60,000 bases of DNA from Liolophura sinensis (Eukaryota; Mollusca; Polyplacophora; Chitonida; Chitonidae): positions 28,937,608 to 28,997,607 of the forward strand of contig NC_088300.1 in the NCBI RefSeq assembly GCF_032854445.1, read 5' to 3'. Both the position numbers and the translations under genes were made by a program. Shown here piece after piece: positions 18,727-30,481 of this stretch. The notes beneath the pieces are model-generated. The model made no database searches, was not told where the DNA came from, and saw nothing but the letters and a program-made list of their open reading frames with translations. How positions within the stretch are numbered: position 1 is the stretch's first letter; each line of letters opens with the position of its first letter.

Positions 18727-19014
18727 TTGTGTTTTTGGTGCATTGTGTTTGATGTATCACGATTGTGTTTTTGGTGCATTGTATATGATGTATCTCGATT
18801 GTGTTTTTGGTACATTGTGCATGATGTATCACGGTTGTGGTTTGGGTGCATTGTGTTTGATGTATCACGATTGTGTTTTTGGTGCATTGTATATGATGTA
18901 TCTCGATTGTGTTTTTGGTACATTGTGTATGATGTATCACGGTTGTGTTTTTGGTACATTGTGTATGATGTATCACGGTTGTGTTTTTGGTACATTGTGT
19001 ATGATGTATCTCGG
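18727..19014. repeat. 36-bp minisatellite with higher-order structure
   Basis: Exactly eight 36-bp units (ttgtgtttttggtgcattgt core). Variant order is A-B-C-A-B-C-C-C, so an older 108-bp trimer duplicated. Being a multiple of three, it gives open frames on both strands that are artefacts. Confidence 0.9.
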
Positions 19015-19126
19015 TTGTGGAATTTTTTGATTATTTAAACAATACGGTAAGATTTTGTTTGGTTTCTGGTCAAAAGAACCCAATTGTTAAATGTCTAGTA
19101 TCTGACACGCACTACAAAGGGAAGTA

Positions 19127-19260
19127 TTTATTTATTTATTTGATTGTTGTTCTACGCCGTACTCAAGAATATTTCACTTATACGAAGGCGGCTCACATTC
19201 TGGTGGAAGGAAACCGGGCAGGCCCAGGGGGAAACCCACGACCTTCCGCAGATTACCAAA
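19127..19260 (-). repeat. SINE, partial, minus orientation
   Basis: (TTTA)n tail, ctacgccgtactcaagaata, acgaaggcggctcacattct and ggaaaccgggcaggccc, ending at ccttccgcagatt. The tRNA-like head is absent. Confidence 0.88.
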
Positions 19261-20390
19261 GGGAAGTATGTTGGAACTCACGAATGCACTGCACCTACTT
19301 GAATATCAATACCAGCTATTGTTATTCAGGACCGTTTACATTGTTACCGAATCGCTGATATCGCTACCCATATAGGAAGAGGGCACAGTTGTGTTATGAC
19401 TTACAAGATTTGCTTCGCACAACGCGCCCAGATTTCAACTGGTCAGTGGTTGGAGATTTTACATCTAGTGTACGACCCCAAATCCCAACTGGGTCATGCT
19501 GGACATGCAACTCTTTCTCTGTTACACCGTCCAGTGCATGGTTTAATTGTGACTTTCAGGTTCAGCCACAATGCCTAACCCTACTTCTGTTGTGTTTTCT
19601 TCCGTCTGTGTGATGGTGTTATTGTACATGTTTAATATCTCTTATGCTCTCTCCCATAAATGTATAAGCCCGAATATTTCATTAAACCGTGCATTCTTGA
19701 AGACTGCTGCATAGTTTCGCCGAAATATAAGATCACCAAAATGTTAAATATTCATTTAAATATTCGGCTTGACTTAAATATTCGGAGTTTCTCCTGTTTT
19801 GTTTCAAGCACAGGTAATCTTTAACTTAAGATGTTTTGGGTAAATAATGTTTGATACATGCTTGCAGCAAAAATTAGACTGGAATTTATTTATTATGTGT
19901 TATTAAGATTTTTTCAATGTATGAAATCCACTAGAAAAAGCATTCGATAGCTTTGCCAGGACTTGCCATAACCACAGAAAGGCAGCAATAATGTCTTCAA
20001 ATAGGCATACACAACCGGCAGGAAATAGTACTTTTTGCCTCTGTACTTCAAATAAATATTAACTTATATCAATTAACTATAAACCGTGTAATGACATACA
20101 AAAGTTTTGATTACTATGACCAAAAGAACCTTAATTTAATGATATGCAGCAATAACATAAAAAGAACCTAGCCTAATGTTTCAAACACACCTGCCATTTT
20201 TGTTGTTTGTATTTTTAATGAATAATCCAAGAGAGAATTTCCGTTATCACAAACAGTTTAATTCGACAGTGTGTAGTCTGATATGTCATTTCGATACGTT
20301 TCGAATGGTAATCGAATGCGCAGATGTACAACTGGGAACCCTTAGTAATAGTTTGGGAATTAGTTTAATTGCCTATATAGTAAGACAGTC
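19261..20390. other. Locus P intron remnant
   Basis: AT-rich. Short open frames near 19.4-19.6 kb and 20.2-20.4 kb match nothing I recognise. The missing CTLD exon 4 of locus P should have been near here but is not seen. Confidence 0.4.
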
Positions 20391-20602
20391 TGAGATTTAC
20401 TCTCCAGAGGGATGAATGTCAGACAGTCTGTGAACGTGGCCAAAGGAATCTGTGAAGTCTAAATGTTGGATTTACAAGTATGAAGACCAGCTGCGGACAT
20501 GTGAGCTGTACTCAAGCCACAATATGCCCAGTTGAGATGAAATTTCCATCTGCTCCAGACACGGACAGAGTGAGTGGTACACGTATAGGATAGTGTGATC
20601 AG
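20391..20602 (+). pseudogene. Locus P PAN exon, broken
   Basis: Matches gene A exon 5 from GAGATTT onward, including the donor gtaaga. A 23-base deletion removes a cysteine-containing segment (the EERC region of A) and shifts the frame. TGT became TGA after the MP residues and again near the exon end. Confidence 0.85.
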
Positions 20603-21107
20603 GTAAGAATTAGTGGTGATCTCCGGCTTTTATGCGATATTAATTGTCCCCAAGTGGAAAAAGGTTATGCATCTTAAGGATTTGCGCTGTCCATGATTCC
20701 CTTTAAAAGCATGCAAAAGTGGTTGCGTCGATGATAGGGCTTAATACAATATACAATACAATATGGTGCAGTTGTAGTTTTTGCTTTCCAGTCGTTTTGC
20801 CTTTGTCCAGAAACAAAGGTCTGTTACAAATATAATTAACACGTCGCATCTCTCCCCCACCCGCCTTGTTAGTCGAATGGTCAATTTTTTGGCGTTGGCC
20901 TGTTGTACATAGGGTTCAACAAATCGCAATAAGTCGTCTTGTGCAGTTTATAATATTGGCCCAAACAGCTTATAAGGCGATTTCTTTTGTTGTGAAAGAG
21001 AAGTGTGGTACTGTTTTGAATAAATTTATTCTGGTAAGTTATATGCTTATATGGTGTAACTTCATACAACATATACATCAGTCAGTTTTATTTGAAAATA
21101 CGAGCTT

Positions 21108-21440
21108 CCTTAGCCCGGTAAGCTAGCACGCTAGCGCAACGTAAAGACCCAGGAGTCTTTCACCAGTGCGGTCGCTGTGAGTTCAAATCTAGCCCTTGCA
21201 GGCTTCCTCTCCGGCCATACGAGGGAAGGTCTTCCAGCAACCTGTGGATGGTCGTGGGCTGACCCCTGCTGTAATTTGGTGTCCATCTTATGCTAGCTTA
21301 TTCTCCGGTAGGTACGTAGCTTGCGGAAGTTCATGGGTTTCCCCCAGGCACTGAACGGTTTCCCCCCACCGTAATGGTAGCCGCCGTCGTGTTAATACAA
21401 TATGAGTACGGCGTAGAACTCGTCAGATAAACAGATAATT
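21108..21440 (+). repeat. tRNA-derived SINE with an internal insertion
   Basis: tRNA-like head (gctagcacgctagcgcaacg), box B (gtgagttcaaatctagcc), core, then about 70 extra bases (from gacccctgctg to cttgcgg) before the tail. It ends gagtacggcgtagaact. Confidence 0.82.
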
Positions 21441-21543
21441 TTTTTCCTTAAAAAGAAATTTTAATTAAGGTAAGCACTTTAAGACACAGTAAAGCTTGGT
21501 CAATTTATTCAATTTGTAAAAATATGCATTTGTATTTGAATAG

Positions 21544-21830
21544 ATAAGATGTTATTGCCACTTGCCATGCTGTGTGCCCATGCCGGCTGCTTGCAACTAA
21601 GGAGATATTCATGTCATCATGGAATCTCTCACCTTGGATGAGAAGATCTTTTCTGTGTACAAGAGGTAGAACCGATGTTCCCCGGATAACAGACTCTTTG
21701 CTGTCTGCCTGGGTTATCTGTTCTCGCTTCTGTCGTCAATGTGCTGATTCCTGGACAGCGGAAAAATCTTGGTTAATGTGAAGTACTTAGCCCTGAAGTT
21801 GACGCGAAAAGGGAAAAGGAATTGATTTAA
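21544..21830 (+). pseudogene. Locus P membrane exon, broken
   Basis: Clear nucleotide match to gene A exon 7 (shared tgtgcccatgccggctgc, ggaatctctcacc, aagatcttttctgtgtacaa). It carries small indels, and a stop follows the conserved YKR residues. Confidence 0.85.
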
Positions 21831-22577
21831 TGACAAATTTCAACCAATGGCTGCTATGTCTGGGCTTAGCGGTTACTTTGAAAACTGGAAGTTTTATAGT
21901 TTTTTAACGTGACCAAGCAATGTTCGCTAAATCATCGGATAGGTAAGTGTAAGGAATACACTACTGGCGGAATGTATAATTACGGTGTTACAGTGTTGCT
22001 TCTCGGCCAAATTTATACGATTTTATGTACAACGTACAAAGTATCATCATATCGCTACACACTTTACCAAAGATTGAATTAAAACAGTGATATAGAGGCA
22101 TATAAACATATCGCTTTACATGTAAAGATGACTCTTTCTTTTCAGATTTGCTTAGTTGATTTTTATTGTTTTATTCAATTATACACTTGGCACATTTAGT
22201 GTATGCCTTTTTGTTATTGTGTGGAGTTCACTTTAACCTAAAGGAGCTACTGTCCTAACAAGATATGAAATAAGTGTTTGGAATGAAAGTAAACAGACAC
22301 CATTTCCCCCTTAAAAAAGGAGGCATTGTTTGTGTTCGGAAATTCGCCATGTATCGTTATCCAGCCCTGTCAAGCATTATCACAGCATGAGTTCGATACT
22401 CTGCTTGTAATTTCATAAAACAATTAATCCTTTAATATGTTCATCCAATTGGTTTATTTGCTTTCAATGTATATATTTACGCTTCGACGACGCTGTTTTG
22501 GTTCGAAAACAGCAAAGAATGGATAGGCTTAACAACACTAAGTGATAAATTGTAGTTAAGCCAGAATTCCAGCGATT
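21831..22577. other. Non-coding spacer downstream of locus P
   Basis: No gene, RNA or repeat recognised. Confidence 0.4.
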
Positions 22578-22706
22578 GTGGGTCTCCCAGCAACCTGCGG
22601 ATGGTCGTGAGTTTCCATCACGCTCTGTCCGGTTTCTTTTCACCGCCGTATAAGTGAAATATTTTTGAGTACGGTGCAAAACACTAATCAAATATATAAA
22701 TAAATC
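22578..22706 (+). repeat. SINE, 3' half
   Basis: Starts at cagcaacctgcggatggtcg and ends caaatatataaataaatc. Confidence 0.82.
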
Positions 22707-23398
22707 GATCGATCTTCATCGTCCGCTATATTGTGAAACAATTATTATCTGAAATATATTATATAGATGTGTCGTACCAGGTATTTAATTTGCATTCACA
22801 GTCTGAGTGGAAATACCTTACAAGCCAAGTGGTAATTTGATCACCTTTCATGCTTGATGTCACTCAGCTTGCAATGTTTTTATTTCGTTCCTTTTCCTTT
22901 TATTTGTGTTCAACGCGCGGCGCTCAATAATTTTTAACTCATACAACGTTGGCCAGGGTTATTTGAGTGGTGTATTCGGCTTGAGTGTTAAGAGAAAACC
23001 GAAGCTAAACCAACGAAAGCTATATTATAGTCAAGCCAACAACCGTATTGGTCAACAGTCCATAGTGTAATAAAATCCCGAAAAGTAATAATTATTACAC
23101 TGTGGGTAGCATGTAACATTTTTGCTGTATTAGTATGGGTGTAGTATAACAATTATTTACTACAAGGGTCAATTAGCTGAACCGACTATACTGATGTAGA
23201 GCATTCTGCCGTGGAAGCCGTAGATCCAGTTTTCAGTCACGAGTGGAGTCCTACCCAAGACTTTAAAAATCGTAACCGTGATGTAACCTTGAGTTGGCTC
23301 AGCATATCGGTTCTTTTTATAACAGTAAACAGAACTTCACCTGAACTCGTCGATTAACTGCTTCTGCAGTTTTAAATGAGAAAATATCCTGTTTTATT
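22707..23398. other. Non-coding stretch
   Basis: A very degraded SINE-like tail may lie near 22910-23010 (ctcatacaacgttggccagg). No coding sequence is recognised. Confidence 0.35.
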
Positions 23399-23592
23399 TC
23401 TTTATTTATTTGATTGTAGTTTTACGTTCAAGAACACTTCTTTTGCACGACGGCGGTCTGTATTATGGTGGGAATAAATCGGGCAGAGCCCGGAGGAAAC
23501 CCACGACCATGCGCAGGTTGCTGCCTTCTCACGTACCGGACTTTGAACTGCAAGTGAGATGCTCCTGGGCTCTACTAGGCCACGGAGGCCCC
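23399..23592 (-). repeat. SINE, minus orientation, internally shortened
   Basis: Tail ttatttatttgattgtag, core gacggcggtctgtattatgg, and the tRNA-head end gccacggaggcccc. The box B region is partly deleted. Confidence 0.85.
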
Positions 23593-24793
23593 AGTATCCT
23601 GCTTGTACCCATTAATATAAACCCACAAATTCAGGGTAACGACCGCAAGCTGCTGAAAGTCTCGACACAGCCGCCTGCCTTCACATATTCAGTCATTATT
23701 GCTTTTTTATGCTCTATATTGAAGTTCATACGGATTTAATACAGACTGACTGAAAGCCTGACCAATCGTCCAACGGCCTGGCTATCTAAACGTAACTATT
23801 ACTGAAAAAGCCTGAAGCGGGCACATTAAAAGCATTCCACAGAGGGTAGTTGGATTCTCTTCATTGATAGTTTGCCTCAGCCCTATGTGTTACCTTTCAG
23901 GACTAGGTTATCTCCCTTGGCGAGAGGTGCACATGTATAGTCTTGTGTACATAAACGAGTATAACTATCGTACATCGACAAAAACATCAGTATTACAAAA
24001 GTAGCGGGATTTTTATATCAGGGAGAATACTTACATCACTTTAACAAATTGAGGCATACACTGTTTTCTCGCATGGCATAACTGGAAAGGATAAGAATTA
24101 GATAGGCTATGCCGTAAATAAAGGATAATTCTTTCAAAGCACCGTTCTACAGAGCCAAATTCTTATAGTATCTGCGAATAAAAGATTATTGGATTCTTCA
24201 ATGATACGAATTATACGTACAATATTTGAAACCTTCTAACTTTTAAAGAAGTGTTACAAAAACATTCCCAGTCTTACAATGCTTCAAATCAATTAAGAGC
24301 CGACACCTGCCACGATGGAAGACTTTACGCTGTCATACAAATAAACTACCAAAGAATCAGCAAAGTCTTTAAAGTAAGAAATTAGGGCGGATTTGTGTAA
24401 GAAGCCATCAAGAATCAGTTTTTAATGACACCGGAAAGATGCAAATAATGTTCTGTTAAGACCATAAATTTAATCCTAATCACGCGTACTATCTGAGTAT
24501 ATACGTTCTCGCCAAGCAAATACATGTATGTATGTCAGCTGCGCTTTGATAAAAACTGGATATAAAAACACACTTATAATGGATGCATGGTGCCATTTAT
24601 TCTGGAGACTCCGTCCATATAGTTTAAACTTTATCACTATAAATGCAGTGTAAGGCCTGACGGCGCGAATATGAATTCGCTTTGTTAGGAAAAAGTGGTG
24701 TAATTTTACTTGCAGACTAACCAAACGTAGGCCCTATAAGGAAGTGTTGTTGTTGTTCGCTCTCTTGTGTTTGAGTGTTTCCATTCCCAGTAT
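23593..24793. other. Non-coding stretch
   Basis: AT-rich with no recognised gene, RNA or repeat. Confidence 0.4.
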
Positions 24794-25059
24794 ATTTATT
24801 TATTTGATTGGTGTTTTACGCCGTACTCAAGAATATTTCACCTATACCACGGCGGCCAGCATTATGGTGGGAGGAAACCGGGCAGAGCCCGGGGGAATCC
24901 CACGACCGTCCGCAGGTTGCTAGCAGACCTTCTCACCTACGGCCGGAGAGGAAGCCAGCATGAGCTGGACCTGAACTCACAGCAACTCAAAGCTTGGTGA
25001 GAGGCTCCTGGGTTATTACGCTGCGCTAGTGTGCTAATCAACTGAGCCACGGAGGCCCC
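24794..25059 (-). repeat. tRNA-derived SINE, full length, minus orientation
   Basis: One of the best-preserved copies. It runs from tail tatttatttatttgattggt, through gccgtactcaagaatatttc, to the reverse complement of the head (aactgagccacggaggcccc). It can serve as the local reference for the family. Confidence 0.93.
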
Positions 25060-25199
25060 CTCATTCCCAGTATAGGAAAGTGGTGGAAATTAACATGATG
25101 GGTAAGATAGGGAAAAGTTGATTGAGAAATCAGATTTAAATGATTCAGATTTCATGCTCATGATAAATCATGGATGGTTAAACAGATGGAAGAAAGCTG

Positions 25200-25345
25200 T
25201 TTATTTATTTAATGGTGTTTTACGCCTTACTTAAGAATATTTCACTTATACGACGGCGGCTAGTACATGTATTATGGTGACAAGACTCCCACGGCCATGT
25301 CAGGTTGCTGACAGATCTTTTCACGGACGACCGGAGAGGATGGAG
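25200..25345 (-). repeat. SINE, partial, minus orientation
   Basis: tttaatggtgttttacgcct, cttatacgacggcggctagt and cacggacgaccggagaggat. The tRNA head is missing. It lies 140 bp from the full-length copy, in the same orientation. Confidence 0.85.
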
Positions 25346-25551
25346 AGAAGTAGACCAACTTGTGCTGTATGTGTTTTTAACAGGGGTGGATGGAACACGG
25401 ATGTTGTGATCATTCTGTGGGCATGCTCAGGACACACAAGATAGTAACAAAAAAAGGGGAGATAGCCCTTTCAGGAAAGGCCTATACTCCTTGACAGCAC
25501 ATTAGGATCGGCAGTTGATATAATGCAGTCCGAGCACTCTGATTCGTAGAC

Positions 25552-25626
25552 TGAGAAATGTTACCCCATAATAACTGCTATAGCCATTGAGCAGCCATCG
25601 TTATGGGGTATCAAAATATTTCTCAA
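25552..25626. repeat. Short imperfect palindrome
   Basis: ctgagaaatgttaccccataa at the left is mirrored by ttatggggtatcaaaatatttctca at the right. Probably a tiny foldback element. Confidence 0.5.
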
Positions 25627-26835
25627 CCTGGAATAAAGCAATAGGCGCCATCATGGAGTATAACCCACGATGTATACGAATAAAGCTACACAAGTCATAG
25701 TGAATAACTAGCAGATAAGCTCATCTTTTATTCATTAGTTTCACATCATTCAAGTGATCTATACTATAGGAATGGTTTTGCATCCAGTTCTAAAAAATAC
25801 CCCTCCAATAAAACAAAAGACACGAAAAGTGGCAGGTGTATCATATTTTATTCATTTGGTTCTGAACTCATTCTTAGTCTATTACGTCACAAGTGTCCTT
25901 TTCATATCCTTTTCTTGCACAAAACATGGCACTATTATAATATCGATACAAGGGTATAACTTCATCTTGATAAGTGTATATGGCGTGGTGTTTTTCTAGG
26001 GTTCGTATGTTTTGAAACACATTTTCATCAGCAGATAAGCGGAAATCGATCCCTTTGATCTTTAACATCAAAAGATAGCCACCTGGGAGCACAGGAAATT
26101 CTCATTGCGTGACAAAAGCAACAATGCACTTCTTTGTTTTTAGCAGGCTTTTATGCTAATGCCTTCAATCTTACAGCAGTACGGTTTCGATTTGAATAAC
26201 ACCTACTCAAAGTCCATTTCAAAGGTCGATTTCATCGAAGCAATCGACGGTGTGCGTGCTATTTATCAACAATCATAATTCCTAATCAATTATCAACACT
26301 TCTTTTTTTGACCATAGCGTCGTTAAGCCACACATATGGAAGTCGGTTTATGCCATCATCATGAAAGGTTCGTTTCATCGTAGTATCGCCATGCCAACGA
26401 TGGATATGCATCATATACATGAGAAAATGCAGAAATATCCACATTGTTGACACCACTTATATTTTACCAATCTCTTGCTTCCATGAATACTAATCATTCG
26501 TCATTTTGTGCATTTGTTTGATACAAGCGTTCATACAAGCTTCATACACAATAAAGGCTGCCAAAGTTCTATTTCAAAACTACGTCCAAAGGCATGATTA
26601 CAAAGCCATGGGATGATGTCATGAAACAATGTGACGATGACACAAAACTAAGGGATGGCACAAAACAAAGTCCCATCACGGAGTGATGGGACGATGGCAC
26701 GAAGTCATGACAAGATTGCACTTTTGCCATGTATATGTTGTTTTTATCTTTTTTGTTGTTGTTGCAGATCCATTGCTACTCATTTGAGTTGTCCGTTTCT
26801 GTTCGGCTTTACACAAATTGTAACCAACATCCTAA
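25627..26835. other. Non-coding stretch
   Basis: No gene recognised. A locally simple gatggcac/catgac-rich patch lies near 26600-26710. Confidence 0.4.
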
Positions 26836-27035
26836 TATTGTTTTACGTAATACTGCTTAAGCCATGCCGCTAGGGTGTGTGTAATCTGCTACTGTTTAAG
26901 CATTTACATGAACAGTTAGAAGCAGTTAGACTGAGGTAAATTGACAAGCAGCTGTATTTCACCGGTTACATGTGACCGTTTGCCAGCTATCACAGTGTCG
27001 TCGCGGTTCTGGGTTTTCTCTCCATGCTGTACGTC
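26836..27035 (+). repeat. Dispersed repeat R1, copy 2
   Basis: actgcttaagccatgccgct at the left and tgtgaccgtttgccagctat at the right match the copies near 1.9 kb and flanking the Polinton. This uninterrupted copy shows what the Polinton target looked like. Confidence 0.55.
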
Positions 27036-27135
27036 TTAATTATATTTGCTTATATAAAGGTATCTGTCAAGTAAAACAAGTAAAGGTAAAGTAAAAACAG
27101 AGCTCTCAAAATGACTGTGCCACGAAATGCCTGTT

Positions 27136-27325
27136 TAGGTCTTTTACGCCATACTCAAAAATATTTCACTTAAACGACGGCGGACAGTATTATGGTGGAA
27201 GGAAACCAGGCACAGCCAGAGGGAAACACACGACCATCCGCAGGCTGCTGTAGACATTCTCACGTTCGGCTGGAGAAGAAGAGGCCAGCATGAGGTGGAA
27301 TTGAACTCACAGCGACCGCATTGGT
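27136..27325 (-). repeat. SINE, minus orientation, partial
   Basis: cttttacgccatactcaaaa, cggcggacagtattatggtgg and gaattgaactcacagcgacc. It stops just before the tRNA 5' end. Confidence 0.87.
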
Positions 27326-27344
27326 GCGTGTTTATTTGCGTGTG

Positions 27345-27665
27345 TGTCTACTGTCGTAGATGGAAAGAACCTTATTAATAGTCTGTTGGCCTACATCCAT
27401 ATAGAAAAGGATCTTACTAATAGTCTGTGTGGCTACTGCCATATAAAAAAGATCTCACTAATATCTTGTAGGCCTAGTGCCATATAGAAAAGGATCTTAT
27501 TAGTAGCCTGTGGGTCTACTGCCATATAGAAAAGGATCCCTTGAATATCCAATGGGTCTACTGCCATATAGGAAAGGATCCTATTAATAGTCTGTGGGTC
27601 TGCTGCCAGACAGAAAAGGGTCTTACTAATGGCCTGTGTACCTAGTGCCTTATTGAGAAAGAGAT
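27345..27665. repeat. 42-bp minisatellite
   Basis: About seven diverged units of 42 bp (ctgccatatagaaaaggatc core, then a variable part ending gtgggtcta). The 14-residue repeat on the minus strand is an artefact of period 42. Confidence 0.82.
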
Positions 27666-28326
27666 GTGACTTAAAGCTTGCGTGAGAATACAAAGGTCAC
27701 GAGAAAAAAGTTTTGATCGTCATTATACATATATATCGACTGAACCTAAATATGGTATACTTTCATGAATTTAGTTCGTTCTTATCGCTGGGTAGAAAGC
27801 GTAAACATTGAGGTCATGACCACATCGGCTTAAAGATTCCGAATGTTTGCTTTTCAGTACAATGTTAATACTGGTACTTCCTACTCAATAAAACTTCATC
27901 GAATAACTTTCACCCAAACAGTTTTTAGTGGCCCGTCAATGATCACTTGTTTTAAATGTTTGTCATGGGAATACTCTATCAGTGGCTATCCAACACGTGA
28001 TCCGTAGTCAATAGTTCAATGGCTATAAAAACATAAGTCGATCTCATCGATATTTTGTTACAGGAAATAGAAATGTCCTGAGTTAGTGTTAGTGTTACAC
28101 TTACAAGTTAGTGTTGTAAGTCTATACCGCACACGACGGATAGGGAAGTTGTGGTACAAACTGTCATATTGTCATTGATGAGATCTAACACATGATTTTG
28201 TTCGTCTTGTTAGGATTTAACGTGACTTTCAACATAATTTTGGTTATATCACGACATATTGGAACTGCTGTATCACTGGAATGCCAAGCCAAAACACCAA
28301 ACATGATTCCAATTACAGTATACTCA

Positions 28327-28385
28327 GGGTTAGGGTTAGGGTTAGGTTAGGGTTAGGGTTAGGTTAGGGTAAGGGTTACGGTTAG
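28327..28385 (+). repeat. Interstitial telomeric repeat tract (TTAGGG)n
   Basis: About 59 bp of ttaggg with some ttagg slips and single-base variants. It matches the canonical metazoan telomere unit. Flanks are ordinary sequence, and the right end abuts a foldback element. Confidence 0.93.
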
Positions 28386-28622
28386 CTAGCCTATGGTCAG
28401 CTCTCTGTGAAACCATGCTGCTTATTGTTGACTAATTATGACCGAGAAAAGGAAATTTCTGCTCGAAAATAAACTTATGGATTTGAACAATAACTGGATA
28501 AAATACTCTAATTGCATTGTGGTGTCATCGTGTCATAGACTAAAGGCAATTTTGTTACAGATATGAGTGATTTTACAGAGAGCTGACTATAGACAAGTTA
28601 AAAGAAACAGGCCATAGAAGAC
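28384..28622. mobile_element. Small foldback element related to 9650-10334
   Basis: Left arm gtcagctctctgtgaaacc (28395-28415) mirrors the right arm gattttacagagagctgact (28569-28590). The right arm also contains gactaaaggcaatttt, as in the gene A intron element. Confidence 0.6.
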
Positions 28623-30481
28623 AATCATTTACCTACCCTATCACGCTAGGCATACCAAGTTTTCCTACTTCAAAGTCTTATCTGACCTTTTAAGGGATAG
28701 TTTGTGAAGGAGTTTTTGTAGCAGTAATGACGCTTCCTGACTATTTCCTTGCTCGAATAGCACTTACTTTATTAATTTCCCTAATATGCAGATCAACCTG
28801 CGTTTGCTGCAACTATAAGATTCAATACCTCAAATATCACTGTATGTGAGAAAAGCAAACACTTCATTGAAATGAACAAATATATGTATGCATCCTTGGT
28901 TTGTTATGCATAACACTTCAGTGGCGTCAGCACTTTGGAATGGATTCGCTCTGCCACAAGAAGACACAGTATATGTACATACACCTAACGACTCCTTGCC
29001 GCCATATGACTCAAAACTTGTTAAATACGACGTAAAACCTCAAGCGTGTACACCATTTACAGGACCTTTGGTATATTTTAGACATAATATATAATTTCAG
29101 GTATAATTCAGATAGTACCAGATAGGGAATTATGGAACTTCAGTCCAACAGATTTCTAGCTTCCTTGCTAGAATTGAAAAAAATGATGCCTAGATCAATT
29201 TTAACGATGTTTTAGATAAAAAGAAAACTATGCTTGAAGGGTGAATGATAAACACAAACGCATTGTAAAATGCGAAGGAAACGTTTGCGTGTAAAGCCAC
29301 ATCATTGTCTAGTTGCTGAACATACATTACCTCTGGTAGACTCATGCAGATGTGTAAAGACACCTTATCTCATCTAGACACGTACTTAACACGTGTATAG
29401 ACGTGTCATGTAGATACTTACTAAAGTAGCATTGTCTATTCAAAATCTTGTAAAGATCTATACAAGGATTTGGTTATATCGCAGTATTTGCCGTTTTAAA
29501 GTGCCCCGACTAAGCAGCAGACCTTCAGTAAGTTACTGACTAACCTACTCACGTGTGAGGTACAGAGATACATACCTCACTGGCATCAGACAACTGGTCT
29601 TTATCGAATGTTAGAATGCGCATACAAAAACACGTGAGCCGAGTTGACCGCATAAATTGTGATAAAAGGAAACAGAAACAGTGAGGCCTGTTTAACTTAA
29701 AAGCTTCCTGCCCAAGACCTCTATTGTTCCAGCGACAGAAAGGCGCACATCTTAATCAACTGGTCACTGCCGGCTCACCTGGATATACTATAGCAACTAA
29801 TAAACCTAATAGTAAATGGTGCCAATACGGAGAAAATCAAACGTATATCTCCTGTGCTGGTGCAAGGTTGCTAAGCACCATGACGTTAGAAGCGGAACAA
29901 CCCTGATGTGGTTTGTTTTATGTCGGACGAGCGCTAAACTGCCCGGGTTGCTAAATCGCCAGTAACATACAATCATTAACAGGCCAGTCGATAATATTAG
30001 CTTTAATGATTCGCTAAGCTTATACGGGTTTGCCTAATGCTAATGAGATAGAGTGTTCCTTTCAAAGGCAGGTTAGTATGCTGTTTGAAGAACGACTTGG
30101 CCATTTGCATGACATCTTTCCTTAATACAAACTGATCAATGATCAATATGGAAACAAAGCTAGATTATAGGCAGTTCTAACAGTGAGGCCAGAATGGTCA
30201 ACGGTAATATAAAAACGACCGTATTTCGTGGGAGATACACCTCAACTGGGCGTCATCTCGCGTCGATAGTATAACAGGAGAGACGACTTTAATTTCGATA
30301 TTGACACACAGGTTTTATTATAGTGACAACTTGAGTATGTCGTTGGATTGGGATGACTTAGTTGGAGGATTGAGATGACAAGGACGTTGGCGTTGGAGGC
30401 ACAGGACAGAGTGACTTTGCAAGCTGTCAATCACTTGCAACTGCCTCATATATCTGTAGTATCATTTCATTGTCTGGTTTT
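28623..30481. other. Non-coding stretch
   Basis: Nothing convincing is coding. An open frame at 28888-29094 (68 codons) and one at 29724-29906 (60 codons) have no recognisable domain. Confidence 0.35.

Larger units (their letters stand above)
13015..21830 (+). pseudogene. Locus P: decayed A-type CTLD-PAN receptor gene split by an Ngaro element
   Basis: Five pieces are collinear with gene A. They are exon 1 (13015-13047, MDIVFVYFTSL, donor gtaagg), microexon 2 (13551-13602, phase 1 out), CTLD exon 3 (14333-14480), PAN exon (about 20391-20602) and membrane exon (21544 to about 21830). Exons 1-3 are open and join in phase, but exon 3 has lost its donor (gene A AAGgtaggc, here AAGacagtt). Reading on reaches a stop at 14497-14499 after 83 codons. 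CTLD exon 4 and the stalk exon are missing. The PAN exon has a 23-base deletion and two in-frame TGA codons. The membrane exon starts ATA instead of ATG and has an AGG-TAG stop. An Ngaro retrotransposon occupies the intron after exon 3. It is a pseudogene, although a truncated secreted peptide cannot be excluded. Confidence 0.85.

Noticed and set aside
18640-19038. Long open frames on both strands as Cys/His-rich proteins
   Set aside because: They are exact translations of a 36-bp satellite whose period is a multiple of three.
27433-27693. 86-codon minus-strand frame with 14-residue repeats
   Set aside because: An artefact of the 42-bp minisatellite.
28327-28385. True chromosome end at the TTAGGG tract
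   Set aside because: Unique and repetitive genomic sequence continues on both sides; the tract is short and degenerate.
28790-29094. Additional PAN-like exon after a possible acceptor (atgcag, then gatcaacctgcg)
   Set aside because: Only a handful of positions resemble the gene A PAN exon start; the cysteine pattern and CW-Y-Y core are missing and a stop follows soon.
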